Of a DNA stretch of 64,000 nucleotides, positions 9,656 through 18,003 are shown piece by piece. The notes below the pieces were generated by a model. The model made no database searches, had not been told where the DNA came from, and was given only the letters and a program-made list of their open reading frames with translations. Numbering within the stretch: position 1 is the stretch's first letter; each line of letters opens with the position of its first letter. Position numbers and translations under genes: made by a program. The DNA is from Cutibacterium modestum. GTDB lineage: Bacteria > Actinomycetota > Actinomycetes > Propionibacteriales > Propionibacteriaceae. Where the stretch lies: NCBI RefSeq assembly GCF_008326345.1, contig NZ_BJEN01000003.1, positions 124,001-188,000 on the forward strand, in the 5' to 3' direction.

Positions 9656-11212
9656 TCAGTTGTGACAGCCGAATCCACTCTGGTTGACGGCAGTGCCACG
9701 GCAGTAAACCTTGCCGGCTTCGAGGCCACCAGTATTGACGGTCAGCTCGGAGACGGTGACGAGGGTGATGCCCTTGTGGCGGAGCGCCTCGATCAACCCG
9801 CTGGTCGCGTCAGCCGTTGACGAATAGGTGTCGTGCAGCACGATGATTGGCTGGGTGTAGGTGGTGGCGTACTGCGTCACCGCCTTGGTGATCTTGCCAG
9901 CGTCACGGCTCTGCCAGTCGTTGGAATCGGCTGCCCAGTTGACCATCGCCAGATTCTGTTTTGCCATCGCGACATCGACCCGCTCGTTGTGTGCACCATA
10001 CGGCGGACGGAAGAGCATCGTCGGACGTCCGGTGAGCTTGCTTAGGGCATTGACGGCATTGGTGATCTCGGTTGTGCGGCCTTGGGGCCCGAGCTTCGTC
10101 AGGGTTTGGTTACTGGCCGAGTGGCTGCCAACCTCGAAACCAGAGCCGGCCAGCAATGTGGTGGTGTCGGGGTGGTTGTCGACGTTGGTGCCGAGCTGGA
10201 AGAAGGTCGCAGCGGCCTTCGCGTGAGTAAAACCGTCAATAACTTTCAGAGTCGTATCAGCGGGTCCGTCGTCATAGGTTAGGGCTACACAGTGTTCGAC
10301 GATGCAATCGACACCAATTGCCGTCGAGGGGTGAGCCGGTGTACCGCTTGTCTTGATGGCCGGATCGTCCGGGAGCGGTTTGGAGTTTGGGGAATCTGCT
10401 GGCTTCGGGCTCGCCTTGAGTTTGGTAAACCATGTCGTATCCGTTGACGGGGTACCGGTGAAAGACGTCGGGTGTAGCGAGGCACCGAGGGCCTTCTGGC
10501 CAAGCCCACTGAGCATCGGAGAGACGGCCTTGGAATCGATGAGAACAGTGCGTTGAACGCTATCGATGGCTCCCGCTGGAAACCTCACAAGTAGGTCTCC
10601 CTTGGAGTCAAATGACAGCGCGGGCCCGGTGCCGTAGGGGGCTTGCGGTTGCTGGAGGGCTGCCTCGGCTTTCCTGCCGTTTAAGCCATCGTCATTGGCA
10701 GACTTAACAACTTCCTGGCTGAACTTCGGCCAACTGGGCCACGAAATGAGGGCATTCGCCGACAGGGTCTGCTTCATCGTGGCGTCGTACCACAGTGTCG
10801 TCGTGGACTTGGAGGCTGTGTTGCCCTTCTTCACTTCAGTTTGTAACTCGACTCCAAGCAGGTCAGTCGTTGAGGAAGTGAAATGACCGGTCATAGTGAC
10901 CTTCGTCGCTGAATCCCATGCAGCGCTGCGCAAGGTGCGCTCCCGAACCACTTCAATGGCCTGGCTGAGATTGCGGGCGGTGGTGACGGTCGGCACCTTG
11001 ATTGAGATGTCTGACGGTTTTTGGAAGGAAGTCGATGTCATCGACGCCCCCGAGACGTTGTCGGTGGCCACGGACGTTGACTTCGTGGTTGAGCGGGTGT
11101 CCGAGGGTGAGGAGTCGGGGTTCCCGTCGTCGTGAGAGCAGGCTCCAAGTGGGAGCAGGGCGATTAAAGCGATAGCCAGGGCTCGAATCGAGCGACGCGG
11201 GGAGGCACTCAC
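9656..11212 (-). CDS. Polysaccharide deacetylase (NodB) domain lipoprotein with altered metal site
   Basis: 518 aa from GTG 11212. Signal peptide with lipobox LGAC, a Ser/Thr-rich linker, a family-specific middle region (about residues 65-265) shared with its paralogue ending at 13143, then a NodB deacetylase domain (about 305-490) and a C-terminal tail with TGGLEAGKVYC. TYDDGP (312-317), RPPYGAHN and LHDT are present, but the metal motif HxxxH reads HSASN (His364, Asn368), so the second metal His is lost. Family members remove acetyl groups from peptidoglycan or other glycans outside the cell. Activity may be reduced or altered here. It begins about 160 bases downstream of the permease gene and may belong to the same operon. 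Confidence 0.88.
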   Translation of the reverse strand: MSASPRRSIRALAIALIALLPLGACSHDDGNPDSSPSDTRSTTKSTSVATDNVSGASMTSTSFQKPSDISIKVPTVTTARNLSQAIEVVRERTLRSAAWDSATKVTMTGHFTSSTTDLLGVELQTEVKKGNTASKSTTTLWYDATMKQTLSANALISWPSWPKFSQEVVKSANDDGLNGRKAEAALQQPQAPYGTGPALSFDSKGDLLVRFPAGAIDSVQRTVLIDSKAVSPMLSGLGQKALGASLHPTSFTGTPSTDTTWFTKLKASPKPADSPNSKPLPDDPAIKTSGTPAHPSTAIGVDCIVEHCVALTYDDGPADTTLKVIDGFTHAKAAATFFQLGTNVDNHPDTTTLLAGSGFEVGSHSASNQTLTKLGPQGRTTEITNAVNALSKLTGRPTMLFRPPYGAHNERVDVAMAKQNLAMVNWAADSNDWQSRDAGKITKAVTQYATTYTQPIIVLHDTYSSTADATSGLIEALRHKGITLVTVSELTVNTGGLEAGKVYCRGTAVNQSGFGCHN

Positions 11213-11368
11213 GGTTCATAGATTAAGGCCCTCTTCAAGCAAGGAAGAATTACAACGCCGGTTGTCGGCAACATTCTGGGAGAGTTCTTCGGATTCTCAG
11301 ATGACCGGCGCCGTGGGTGCGCATGCTGCCATTGGCGGGTCTCGGCGGTGGTCATCAGTGCAGATTAA

Positions 11369-12286
11369 TTACGAGGGAAAGATGAGAGTGCCGATAAAGA
11401 TTGCTGAGATGAAGCAGCAGCACACCGCCAACGGGACGAACCGCTTGAGGAATCCCGCACCGAAGGCCCCGCCCTCCATAGCCAAAAGTTTGACGTCGAT
11501 GACCGGTCCGATTGCCAGGAAGGCTAGCTGAGCGGTGGGAGAGAAGCTCGTCAAGGAGACGGCCATGAAGGCGTCAGCTTCCGAGCACAGCGCGACGATG
11601 ACGGCCAACAGGCTCAGTACTGCTGCCTCCACTAAGACGTTGGCCGTCAAAGCCTGCATCCAGGCAATCGGAACACAAACCTTGACAGTGGCAGCGATAG
11701 CTGCGCCAATGACGAGAAAGCCGCAGGATTGGATGAAATCGTGAGTCAGTTCGTTGCGGAAGGTCTCGGCCATCGCGGACATAGTGCGCGGCTGGTGGTC
11801 GTGCAGTCCGCAGGCCTCTCCGCAGACAGATTCTGCATCATCAACTCCACGGAGAGGACGGCCGAGCCAGATCCATCCCAAACCAATAAGGATGGCCGCT
11901 AATAATCCCGCTATGAACCGCGCTACCGCCATCCGAGGATTGACGGTATAAGCGATCGCGGTGGCTGTAATGACGACCGGGTTGATGGCCGGGGAAGCCA
12001 CCATGAAGGTGAGAGCCGCGGCTGTCGGCACGCCGGCCCTGACCAGAGACCTGGTCGTGGGCACCGAGGCACACTCGCATGCGGGAAGAGCAATGCCAGC
12101 AAGCCCCGCGACCGCTACGGCCAAGGCGGTGCGACGCGGCAGGAAACGGGCCAGAGTCTGCGGTTTGAGGAAGGCTGTCAGGGTCGACGAAATGATCGTC
12201 CCGAGGAGCAGAAAAGGCACGGCCTGTAGCCATATGCCGATGAAGATCACGAGCCAGGCATTGACTTGGGGCGGCAGTTCGCTCAT
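11369..12286 (-). CDS. YcgR/YraQ-type permease (DUF318, UPF0718)
   Basis: 305 aa from ATG 12286, whose ATGA overlaps the stop of the gene upstream. Polytopic membrane protein of about eight helices with the family motif LPACECASVP, followed by a soluble loop containing SVCGEACGLHDHQ that may bind metal. Related proteins pair with a TIGR03943 partner in many bacteria, and in Bacillus the pair (ycgR/ycgQ) is linked to zinc limitation. The transported substrate is unknown. The conserved Cys residues and the partner gene support a metal- or thiol-related function, which is inference. Confidence 0.88.
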   Translation of the reverse strand: MSELPPQVNAWLVIFIGIWLQAVPFLLLGTIISSTLTAFLKPQTLARFLPRRTALAVAVAGLAGIALPACECASVPTTRSLVRAGVPTAAALTFMVASPAINPVVITATAIAYTVNPRMAVARFIAGLLAAILIGLGWIWLGRPLRGVDDAESVCGEACGLHDHQPRTMSAMAETFRNELTHDFIQSCGFLVIGAAIAATVKVCVPIAWMQALTANVLVEAAVLSLLAVIVALCSEADAFMAVSLTSFSPTAQLAFLAIGPVIDVKLLAMEGGAFGAGFLKRFVPLAVCCCFISAIFIGTLIFPS

Positions 12287-13146
12287 ATGTATGGGTTCTC
12301 CGGGGCCGGGATCGTGTCGATGCGATTCACCTTGAATCGAGTGTCGCCGTTGGGGGAACTCGGCAGGTACGTCCCGGTGACGCGGATCCATGAGCCGCCG
12401 GCGGGACGAGACGGGGCTCCCACCATCGTCGTCATGAAGGGCAGTGCGTCGGCCACGCAGCACCACATCTTGAGTCGGGCCAGCACCCAGGCGTGGTTTG
12501 GGTCTTCCGGGGCGGCACTGGCAAAGCCGATCATCGTCAGCTTTCTGCCCTTGAGCGTGGCGATGCCGCGGGGATCGTCGGCCCGTTGCACGTAGCCGTA
12601 GACGGTGAGTTCGGCCGGATTGCCCTTGAGAGCAGGCCATTGAGCAGGCGGTGGTCCCATTGGGCCGTTGCGGTCAGACCCGACGTTGTCGCCGCCGTTG
12701 TCATACCCGCCGACGGTTTTTCCGGTCTTGGGATCGACGGCTACCGGGGGTACCGACGTGGGGGCCTTTGGTACACCGTCATTCCACGAGCTCGTGGTCG
12801 CCGACCCTGACGGCCTGGTCCCTCGTACTGCAGGACGATAGCTCGCCGCACCGAGCAGGGTTAGTGGCTCCAGCGGGACGAATAACCCGAGGGTTACGGG
12901 GGCGACGATGAGCAGCCCGATTCGGGCACGATGGTGCCCCATAATGTTCGGGTGATGGAATGCGCGGGCCAGGGTCCACAGGCCCATGGCCGTCAGGACC
13001 GGGGACGTAATCCACAGCAGGGTCGTGATAATGCTGCCGACGAACAGATGCACCCGGCCGCTGAGCAGCAGTTGGAATCCAAGTGCGGCACAGGCCAGCA
13101 GTGCGAAGCCTTCCATGGCTGTGCGCACTCCCGGTTTGATGCTCAT
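12283..13146 (-). CDS. TIGR03943 (YcgQ, DUF1980) family membrane protein
   Basis: 287 aa. The start ATGA overlaps the stop of the deacetylase gene upstream, and its own stop overlaps the start of the permease downstream. The N-terminal third has about three membrane helices; a Pro/Gly-rich linker (about residues 115-175) leads to a C-terminal extracytoplasmic domain with VYGYVQRADD and the paired cysteines MWCCVADALP typical of the family. Homologues are obligate neighbours of YcgR-type permeases and are thought to form a complex with them. Function is not established. Confidence 0.88.
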   Translation of the reverse strand: MSIKPGVRTAMEGFALLACAALGFQLLLSGRVHLFVGSIITTLLWITSPVLTAMGLWTLARAFHHPNIMGHHRARIGLLIVAPVTLGLFVPLEPLTLLGAASYRPAVRGTRPSGSATTSSWNDGVPKAPTSVPPVAVDPKTGKTVGGYDNGGDNVGSDRNGPMGPPPAQWPALKGNPAELTVYGYVQRADDPRGIATLKGRKLTMIGFASAAPEDPNHAWVLARLKMWCCVADALPFMTTMVGAPSRPAGGSWIRVTGTYLPSSPNGDTRFKVNRIDTIPAPENPYI

Positions 13147-14633
13147 CCCTTGCAGTTGTAGCCGTTTTGGGGCTTGACCGTTCCATTGCAGTAAGCGTGA
13201 CCGGCCTGGTAGCCCCCGGTGTTGAGGGAGATTTCACTGACGCTGACGATCGTCTTGCCCTTGGCCTCAAGATCTTTATAGATCTGAGGGGCAGCATCGA
13301 TGGATGCCTTCTGGATGTCGTGTTCAAGGACGATGGGTGCGGTATACGGCAGCGCAGTCATGACGTTCTTGTACGTCATTCCGGGGTTGCGGTTTTTCCA
13401 GTCCTCACTGTCAATCTGCCATTGTATAATCGCCATGCCGTTTTCTTTGGCGATTTCGTCGACGATGCCGTTGTGAGCACCGTAGGGTGGACGGAACAAC
13501 AGCGGAGTGGCCCCGGTGAAATCCTTGATGAGTTGCGAGTTGTGCTCCAGCTCATGATGGATGCGGTTTGGAGTCTTCACCGGAAGATTTGGATGGGTGA
13601 CGGTGTGGTTGCCGATCTCCATACCGGCGGCAGCCACCTTCTGGGCTGTGTTCGGGAAGGCTGTGATGCTGTTGCCCATCTCGAAGAAGGTGATGGACAA
13701 CTTGAATTTCTTGATGGTGCTGAGCAGTTGTGGGGTCATGGCGCTGGGGCCATCGTCATAGGTGACGGCGACGCAATGCAGCACCCGACAATCTGGGCCG
13801 ACGGCCGTCGACGGGCGGGCAGTTGTGGCTGTTTTGAGGGATTTGTCTGCGGGCTGGGAGGTAGTTCCAGTGAACTTACCGGGGGCCATTGAGGCTTTCT
13901 GGGCCTGGGTGCCGAAGGTGCTGAGCATTCCCTTCGCCTTGTCACTGGGGACGACGAGGGTGACGGGGTTATCGGTGACGACCCCGGATGCAAAGCTGGC
14001 TACAATGTCACCGTTGTGGTCAAAGCCTAGGGCGGGGCCGTTGCCGTACGGGGCTGACTTCGCCTTGGTGGCCGCGGCGATTTTGCCGCCATCGAGAGAT
14101 TGATTTTTGCCGGCATCCTGCAGCGCCGTCGTCAGGTTGGCCCACTGGTCAGCGTTGATGAGGGCGGGGGAAGAGTAGGACTGCTTGGCGGCGGCGGAGT
14201 ACCAGACGGTTGCCGGGATCGTCTGTTTTTTACCGCCAATGGTGGTGGTGTTCGTTACTAGCACGCCCAAGGCTGCGTCACTGGACGCAATGATCTGGGA
14301 GGTGACGTTAACGTCAGAAGCGTTCTGCTGCCAGGAGTCGCGCAGCATGCGCCCTTTGATGACCTCCACTGCGGTGCTGAGGTTCCGTGCCTTCGCGAAG
14401 CGTGGGAAGGTGGCTTTGACTCTCTCGGGGCGGGCATTAAAGGTGATGTCCGTTGCCCCGGCTTGAGCGGCTGAAATCTTCGCCAAAGTGGCGTGTGGTG
14501 CACCAGAAGTGGAGGAACCGCCAGACTGACTGGGATTCTTCGCATCGCCATGGGAGGAGCAGGCGCTGAGCGCTAGGCAGGCCGTGAGTGCGACGGCTGT
14601 GACCCGCAGAGGAAGGTTAGGTTTCAGCAACAT
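13143..14633 (-). CDS. Polysaccharide deacetylase (NodB) domain lipoprotein
   Basis: About 496 aa from ATG 14633, chosen because MLLKPNLP opens a lipoprotein signal ending in LSAC. The same architecture as the paralogue at 9656-11212: a middle domain with PYGNGPALGFD, then a NodB domain with TYDDGP, an intact metal motif HTVTH, RPPYGAHN and LEHD, and an identical style of tail (NTGGYQAGHAYC). Probably an active, surface-anchored peptidoglycan or exopolysaccharide N-deacetylase. First gene of an overlapping set with the YcgQ and YcgR homologues. Confidence 0.9.
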   Translation of the reverse strand: MLLKPNLPLRVTAVALTACLALSACSSHGDAKNPSQSGGSSTSGAPHATLAKISAAQAGATDITFNARPERVKATFPRFAKARNLSTAVEVIKGRMLRDSWQQNASDVNVTSQIIASSDAALGVLVTNTTTIGGKKQTIPATVWYSAAAKQSYSSPALINADQWANLTTALQDAGKNQSLDGGKIAAATKAKSAPYGNGPALGFDHNGDIVASFASGVVTDNPVTLVVPSDKAKGMLSTFGTQAQKASMAPGKFTGTTSQPADKSLKTATTARPSTAVGPDCRVLHCVAVTYDDGPSAMTPQLLSTIKKFKLSITFFEMGNSITAFPNTAQKVAAAGMEIGNHTVTHPNLPVKTPNRIHHELEHNSQLIKDFTGATPLLFRPPYGAHNGIVDEIAKENGMAIIQWQIDSEDWKNRNPGMTYKNVMTALPYTAPIVLEHDIQKASIDAAPQIYKDLEAKGKTIVSVSEISLNTGGYQAGHAYCNGTVKPQNGYNCKG

Positions 14634-14734
14634 GAGGGAGACCTTACCTCGTATGTTTGACTCACCGAAACAATGATGAGCGGGTCGTGGTGACTGATGG
14701 TGATTTGTCACTTACCTAATGATCGCATAACGGT

Positions 14735-14771
14735 AGCGGCTGAACCCAAGGAATATTTGGGCTCAGCCGCT
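14735..14771 (-). terminator. Terminator of the secreted lysophospholipase gene
   Basis: Strong stem AGCGGCTGA/TCAGCCGCT extended by CCCAA/TTTGGG, 24 bases past the stop of the minus-strand gene ending at 14795. Confidence 0.75.
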
Positions 14772-14794
14772 ATCAGGACACCGTTGAATAGTGC

Positions 14795-15919
14795 TCACTT
14801 GTTGTGAGCGTTGATCCAGTTGATGATCGTGTCGTCAACCTGATCTTTGACGGGCTCGTTGATGGTTTCGTGCATCAGACCTTCCCACTCGATGATCTTT
14901 TTGTCCTTAGAGCCAATCGCGTTGTACCAGTTGACGTCGAAGTACGCTGGGACAATGCCGTCGTTGGCGCCGTGCATGATGAGGGTCGGTTCGGTGAAGG
15001 ACGGAGCGTTAAAGATGTTGTACACCTGTCCGACGCCCATCTGCTTGACCATGCCGAGGCTCATGTACTTATTGTTGAGGGGATCCTTCTTGTAGTCCTC
15101 AATGACGGCCGGGTCGGTGCAGACGCCGTTCGCCAGTGGATTCTTGAACTGGATGAAAGCCTCGACGATGGTCGAGGGCAGGTGGATCGCCTTTGGGTTG
15201 TGTATGGCCTGGGTAAGCAGAATGCCGTTGAAACTGGTGAGCTTGTCCATCGGCAGCTTCTGGCTGATGGTGGGCTTGGCATTCTTCTCGGCATCGGTGA
15301 GGTCATGGGCGGTGATCTTCTCCGGACCCTCGGTGTCGCGGCCCCACGGGTTGATAGCGATGCCGCCGCCATTGCTGACGATGCCATTAACGGTTCCCGG
15401 GTACTTGACGCCGTAGGACTGGACCGCGAAGCTCCCCATGGAGTGCCCGAAGAGAAAGACCTTCTTACCTTGGTTCTCGTTGTGGGCGATCTGCACAAAC
15501 TGGTGGACGTCATTGACGAGGTTGTGCCAGTCGTCGATGTTGCCGCGCGGGATGTCGTTGTCGACATACGGACGGGCACTGCGTCCGTGTCCACGGTGGT
15601 CGAAGCGGTAGGTGGAGTAGCCGGCGTCATTGAGTCGCTTGGCTAGATAGTCGTAACGCCCGGAATGCTCCGCCGCACCGTGGACGATGACGACGGCCCC
15701 TTTGGCGTTCGGGATGATGTTCTTGCGGAAGAAGAGCTTCGTGTCCCAGTGGTCGGTGCTCGTGACGTAGCCAGTGATCAGCTTCGGTTGAGCGGAGACG
15801 GTGGCAACCGGCGCCGAGGAACTATTAGTGGCCAAGGCGGGAGCAGCCGCCATAGAAGCTCCCGTGATGGCCATGGTCCCGGCGATGGCCAGCGCACTCA
15901 TTTTCTTTGTGAAAGTCAT
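14795..15919 (-). CDS. Secreted alpha/beta hydrolase, lysophospholipase (monoglyceride lipase) type
   Basis: 374 aa from ATG 15919 with AAGGAG 7 bases upstream. Sec signal peptide (about residues 1-33, APALA cleavage area), then a serine aminopeptidase/lysophospholipase fold: oxyanion region VIVHGAAEHSGRY, FDHRGHGRS, nucleophile GHSMGS, acid in HGANDGIVP and the final His in MHET. Family members hydrolyse monoacylglycerols or lysophospholipids; export suggests use of host lipids. A terminator follows. The substrate is inferred from family resemblance only. Confidence 0.9.
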   Translation of the reverse strand: MTFTKKMSALAIAGTMAITGASMAAAPALATNSSSAPVATVSAQPKLITGYVTSTDHWDTKLFFRKNIIPNAKGAVVIVHGAAEHSGRYDYLAKRLNDAGYSTYRFDHRGHGRSARPYVDNDIPRGNIDDWHNLVNDVHQFVQIAHNENQGKKVFLFGHSMGSFAVQSYGVKYPGTVNGIVSNGGGIAINPWGRDTEGPEKITAHDLTDAEKNAKPTISQKLPMDKLTSFNGILLTQAIHNPKAIHLPSTIVEAFIQFKNPLANGVCTDPAVIEDYKKDPLNNKYMSLGMVKQMGVGQVYNIFNAPSFTEPTLIMHGANDGIVPAYFDVNWYNAIGSKDKKIIEWEGLMHETINEPVKDQVDDTIINWINAHNK

Positions 15920-16098
15920 GTCCAAGCTCCTTTGCTGTGAGGTGGCTCGCCTTGTGGCTGTGCCGCAAGATTAAGCGCATTCGGGTCCATGTAGCTGAGC
16001 TGAAAGCGTGTGCATGTTCGAATTCGACCAAATGTGCGTGATCTACCAATGCTCTACGCACAACCGTGCTCAGGTCGTGGATAACCAAGTAACTGCAG

Positions 16099-16132
16099 CG
16101 GTGGGGCCGCGGGAGATTCCGCAGCCCCACCG
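16099..16132 (-). terminator. Terminator of the small secreted protein gene
   Basis: CGGTGGGGC/GCCCCACCG stem with inner GCGG/CCGC pairing, about 55 bases past the stop at 16188 on the minus strand. Confidence 0.65.
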
Positions 16133-16187
16133 GAACTGGATCAATGCAGGCGGTTGTCCGGTTGGGTCGGTTGTTGAAGTGGAAGGC

Positions 16188-16748
16188 TCAGTGAACCTGG
16201 CTGGCAGGAAGCCAAGCAGCGGACTGGAGATCGCCAAGCTGGCCGACATGCTGGATCTTCGGGGGCTGGCCCGGCCGGTTGATAATGAAGCAGGCCTTGG
16301 CGGCCTTAAGGTTGTTGACGATGTCCTGGGCGAGCGGTTTGAGATCGTCAAGGGCGGAAGTATCGCCGAATGCTTCACGGACGTTGTCGGTGACGATCTT
16401 GATGATCTTGGCGATGAGGGCGCCCTGGTGGACCAGCAAGGACGGATCCTTGAGGACAGCCTCAACGACGTCCTTGGCGGACTTCACGGCGACGGTCTTG
16501 GCCTTGGTGACCCCATCCTTGAGCAGGATCTTGGCGATCTTGGCCTCAATCTGGTGACGCTCCTGGGCATTGCGCTTGAGGCAGTCGAAGTCGATATGGA
16601 TCGGGAGCTTCGACTTGTCGATGCTCGACTTAGTGGAGGAAATGGGAGCAGGAGCGGGATCGGCAGCGTAGGCCGGGGCGGCAATGAGGGCAGTACCAGT
16701 TGCGAGAGCGGCAACTGTACCAGCGGCGACGAGACGATTCTTGATCAT
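16188..16748 (-). CDS. Small secreted protein of unknown function
   Basis: 186 aa from ATG 16748, preceded by GAGAGGACATC. Clear Sec signal peptide (about residues 1-28, ending APAYA). The mature part is Ala/Lys/Ile-rich and probably mostly alpha-helical (IEAKIAKILLKDG, VLKDPSLLVHQGALIAKIIKIV) with two cysteines (DFDCLKRN, AKACFII) that could form a disulfide. I recognise no family. It lies upstream of the secreted lysophospholipase on the same strand but is separated from it by its own terminator. Confidence 0.8.
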   Translation of the reverse strand: MIKNRLVAAGTVAALATGTALIAAPAYAADPAPAPISSTKSSIDKSKLPIHIDFDCLKRNAQERHQIEAKIAKILLKDGVTKAKTVAVKSAKDVVEAVLKDPSLLVHQGALIAKIIKIVTDNVREAFGDTSALDDLKPLAQDIVNNLKAAKACFIINRPGQPPKIQHVGQLGDLQSAAWLPASQVH

Positions 16749-17077
16749 GAGATGTCCTCTCTTGTGGTACTCGGCACCTGGTGGGGTGCTCGTGCCGGCT
16801 GTGTCCAGCTGACGTAGATAAGTAGGAAGCCGAGTTCTAACGGGTCCACCTGGCAAGCGGGTTACTGTACTTTCGTCTGCTTAAAAGGGCCGAATGGCTA
16901 TTATGGTGGGCCGAGAGTATGGCCTAGTGACTTTGGAGAATCGCACAAGATCTGCGGTGAACGACCGCGGTCTCTCGCTGATGGATCACAGGAGCGGATG
17001 CACTCACACTTGACAACTGTGATCACAACGATTAAAGCCCCGAATCAAACCGCCGACTCGAGGCTCTCCATTCGTTG
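16749..17077. other. Intergenic stretch, nothing recognised
   Basis: About 330 bases between the small secreted protein gene and tRNA-Leu. No convincing open frame, repeat or structured RNA was seen; it should hold the promoter of the minus-strand secreted protein. Confidence 0.5.
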
Positions 17078-17160
17078 TGCGCGAGAGAGGAGTTGAACCT
17101 CCACGTCCCAAGGGACACTGGCACCTGAAGCCAGCGCGTCTGCCATTCCGCCACTCGCGC
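17078..17160 (-). tRNA. tRNA-Leu (anticodon CAG)
   Basis: Acceptor arms GCGCGAG and CTCTCGCGC, anticodon stem CTGGC/GCCAG around TTCAGGT giving CAG, and a long variable arm (TGTCCCTTGGGACGT) as expected for class II tRNA-Leu. CCA is not encoded. Confidence 0.93.
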
Positions 17161-17299
17161 ATCGGGCTCGCCTGACAAACCCAACTCAGAGACGGTAGCA
17201 CGGAGATAACACGGAAGTGAAATCGACGGATTTCGTCTGCAGCGCGACACCGAGTCGGTGCGTATTATCTGTCAGGTGGCTACCGAGTAACCTTTCCCC

Positions 17300-17998
17300 G
17301 TGCTGTCTTTCCTCGCTGCGGCCTTCGCCCTCGGTGTCGCTGGCTTCGATCCGTTGGGATCCTTCGTGCTGTTGGCAGCACTTGGGCTCGGGGTCAGACG
17401 ACGCGGCGTGGTCACTCTTCTCATAGCCTCGGTAGGGACCTCCGTCGTCTTCGGAATTGCCGGGGCGCTTGGCCTGGGGGTCCTGCTTACCCGGTTGGGT
17501 ATCCATGGGTTCCACGTTCCCCACCTGGTTTGGGTGTGCCTAGTGGCCATCCTTGGTGTCGTGTTTGTTGCTTGGGCGGCATGGCGATTGCGTCCAGAGA
17601 CAGCAACGAAGGACTTCGAGGGGGACACGTCTGCAGCGCCACGCTCGACGGCACCGGGAGCCCTGGCCGTCAGCGGTCTTCTGGTAGGGCTGTCGTCCCT
17701 CATCGACCCGGCGTTCTGGGCGATGATTGTGCATGCTGCCCATCTTCCGCATCAGAGCTGGGCGGTCGTCGAATCGCTGATCTGGGTCGTTTGTAGCCAT
17801 AGTTTGCTGATCGTCCTGGTGATCGCGTATCTCATTGGCGGACCAGATCGCGTCGCTCGCATGGTGGCGAGTATCCGAGAGGATCACGCAGTGGCGGTCC
17901 ATCGCGGTATTTCAGCTTTGCTGGCTGCTTTTGGTGTTGTTCTGCTGGCCGATGCTACTGGCGTCGTGCTTACGGGGCAGTGGTTCTTCGAGATCTAA
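17300..17998 (+). CDS. LysE/GAP-like six-helix membrane protein
   Basis: 232 aa from GTG 17300; no good ribosome binding site is visible. Six predicted membrane helices in two groups of three, separated by a polar loop (about residues 100-120). The N-terminus AAAFALGVAGFDPLGSFVLLAALGLG and the second half LVGLSSLIDPAFWAMI resemble the GAP (Sap)/LysE superfamily of small exporters, including proteins linked to glycopeptidolipid export in mycobacteria. Substrate unknown. It stands alone between tRNA-Leu and the convergent cutinase relic. Confidence 0.75.
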   Translation: MLSFLAAAFALGVAGFDPLGSFVLLAALGLGVRRRGVVTLLIASVGTSVVFGIAGALGLGVLLTRLGIHGFHVPHLVWVCLVAILGVVFVAWAAWRLRPETATKDFEGDTSAAPRSTAPGALAVSGLLVGLSSLIDPAFWAMIVHAAHLPHQSWAVVESLIWVVCSHSLLIVLVIAYLIGGPDRVARMVASIREDHAVAVHRGISALLAAFGVVLLADATGVVLTGQWFFEI

Positions 17999-18003
17999 CC
18001 CGT

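Noticed and set aside
14804..15646. 280-codon frame antisense to the secreted lysophospholipase gene
   Set aside because: A high-GC antisense shadow; the opposite strand encodes a clear enzyme with signal peptide and catalytic motifs.
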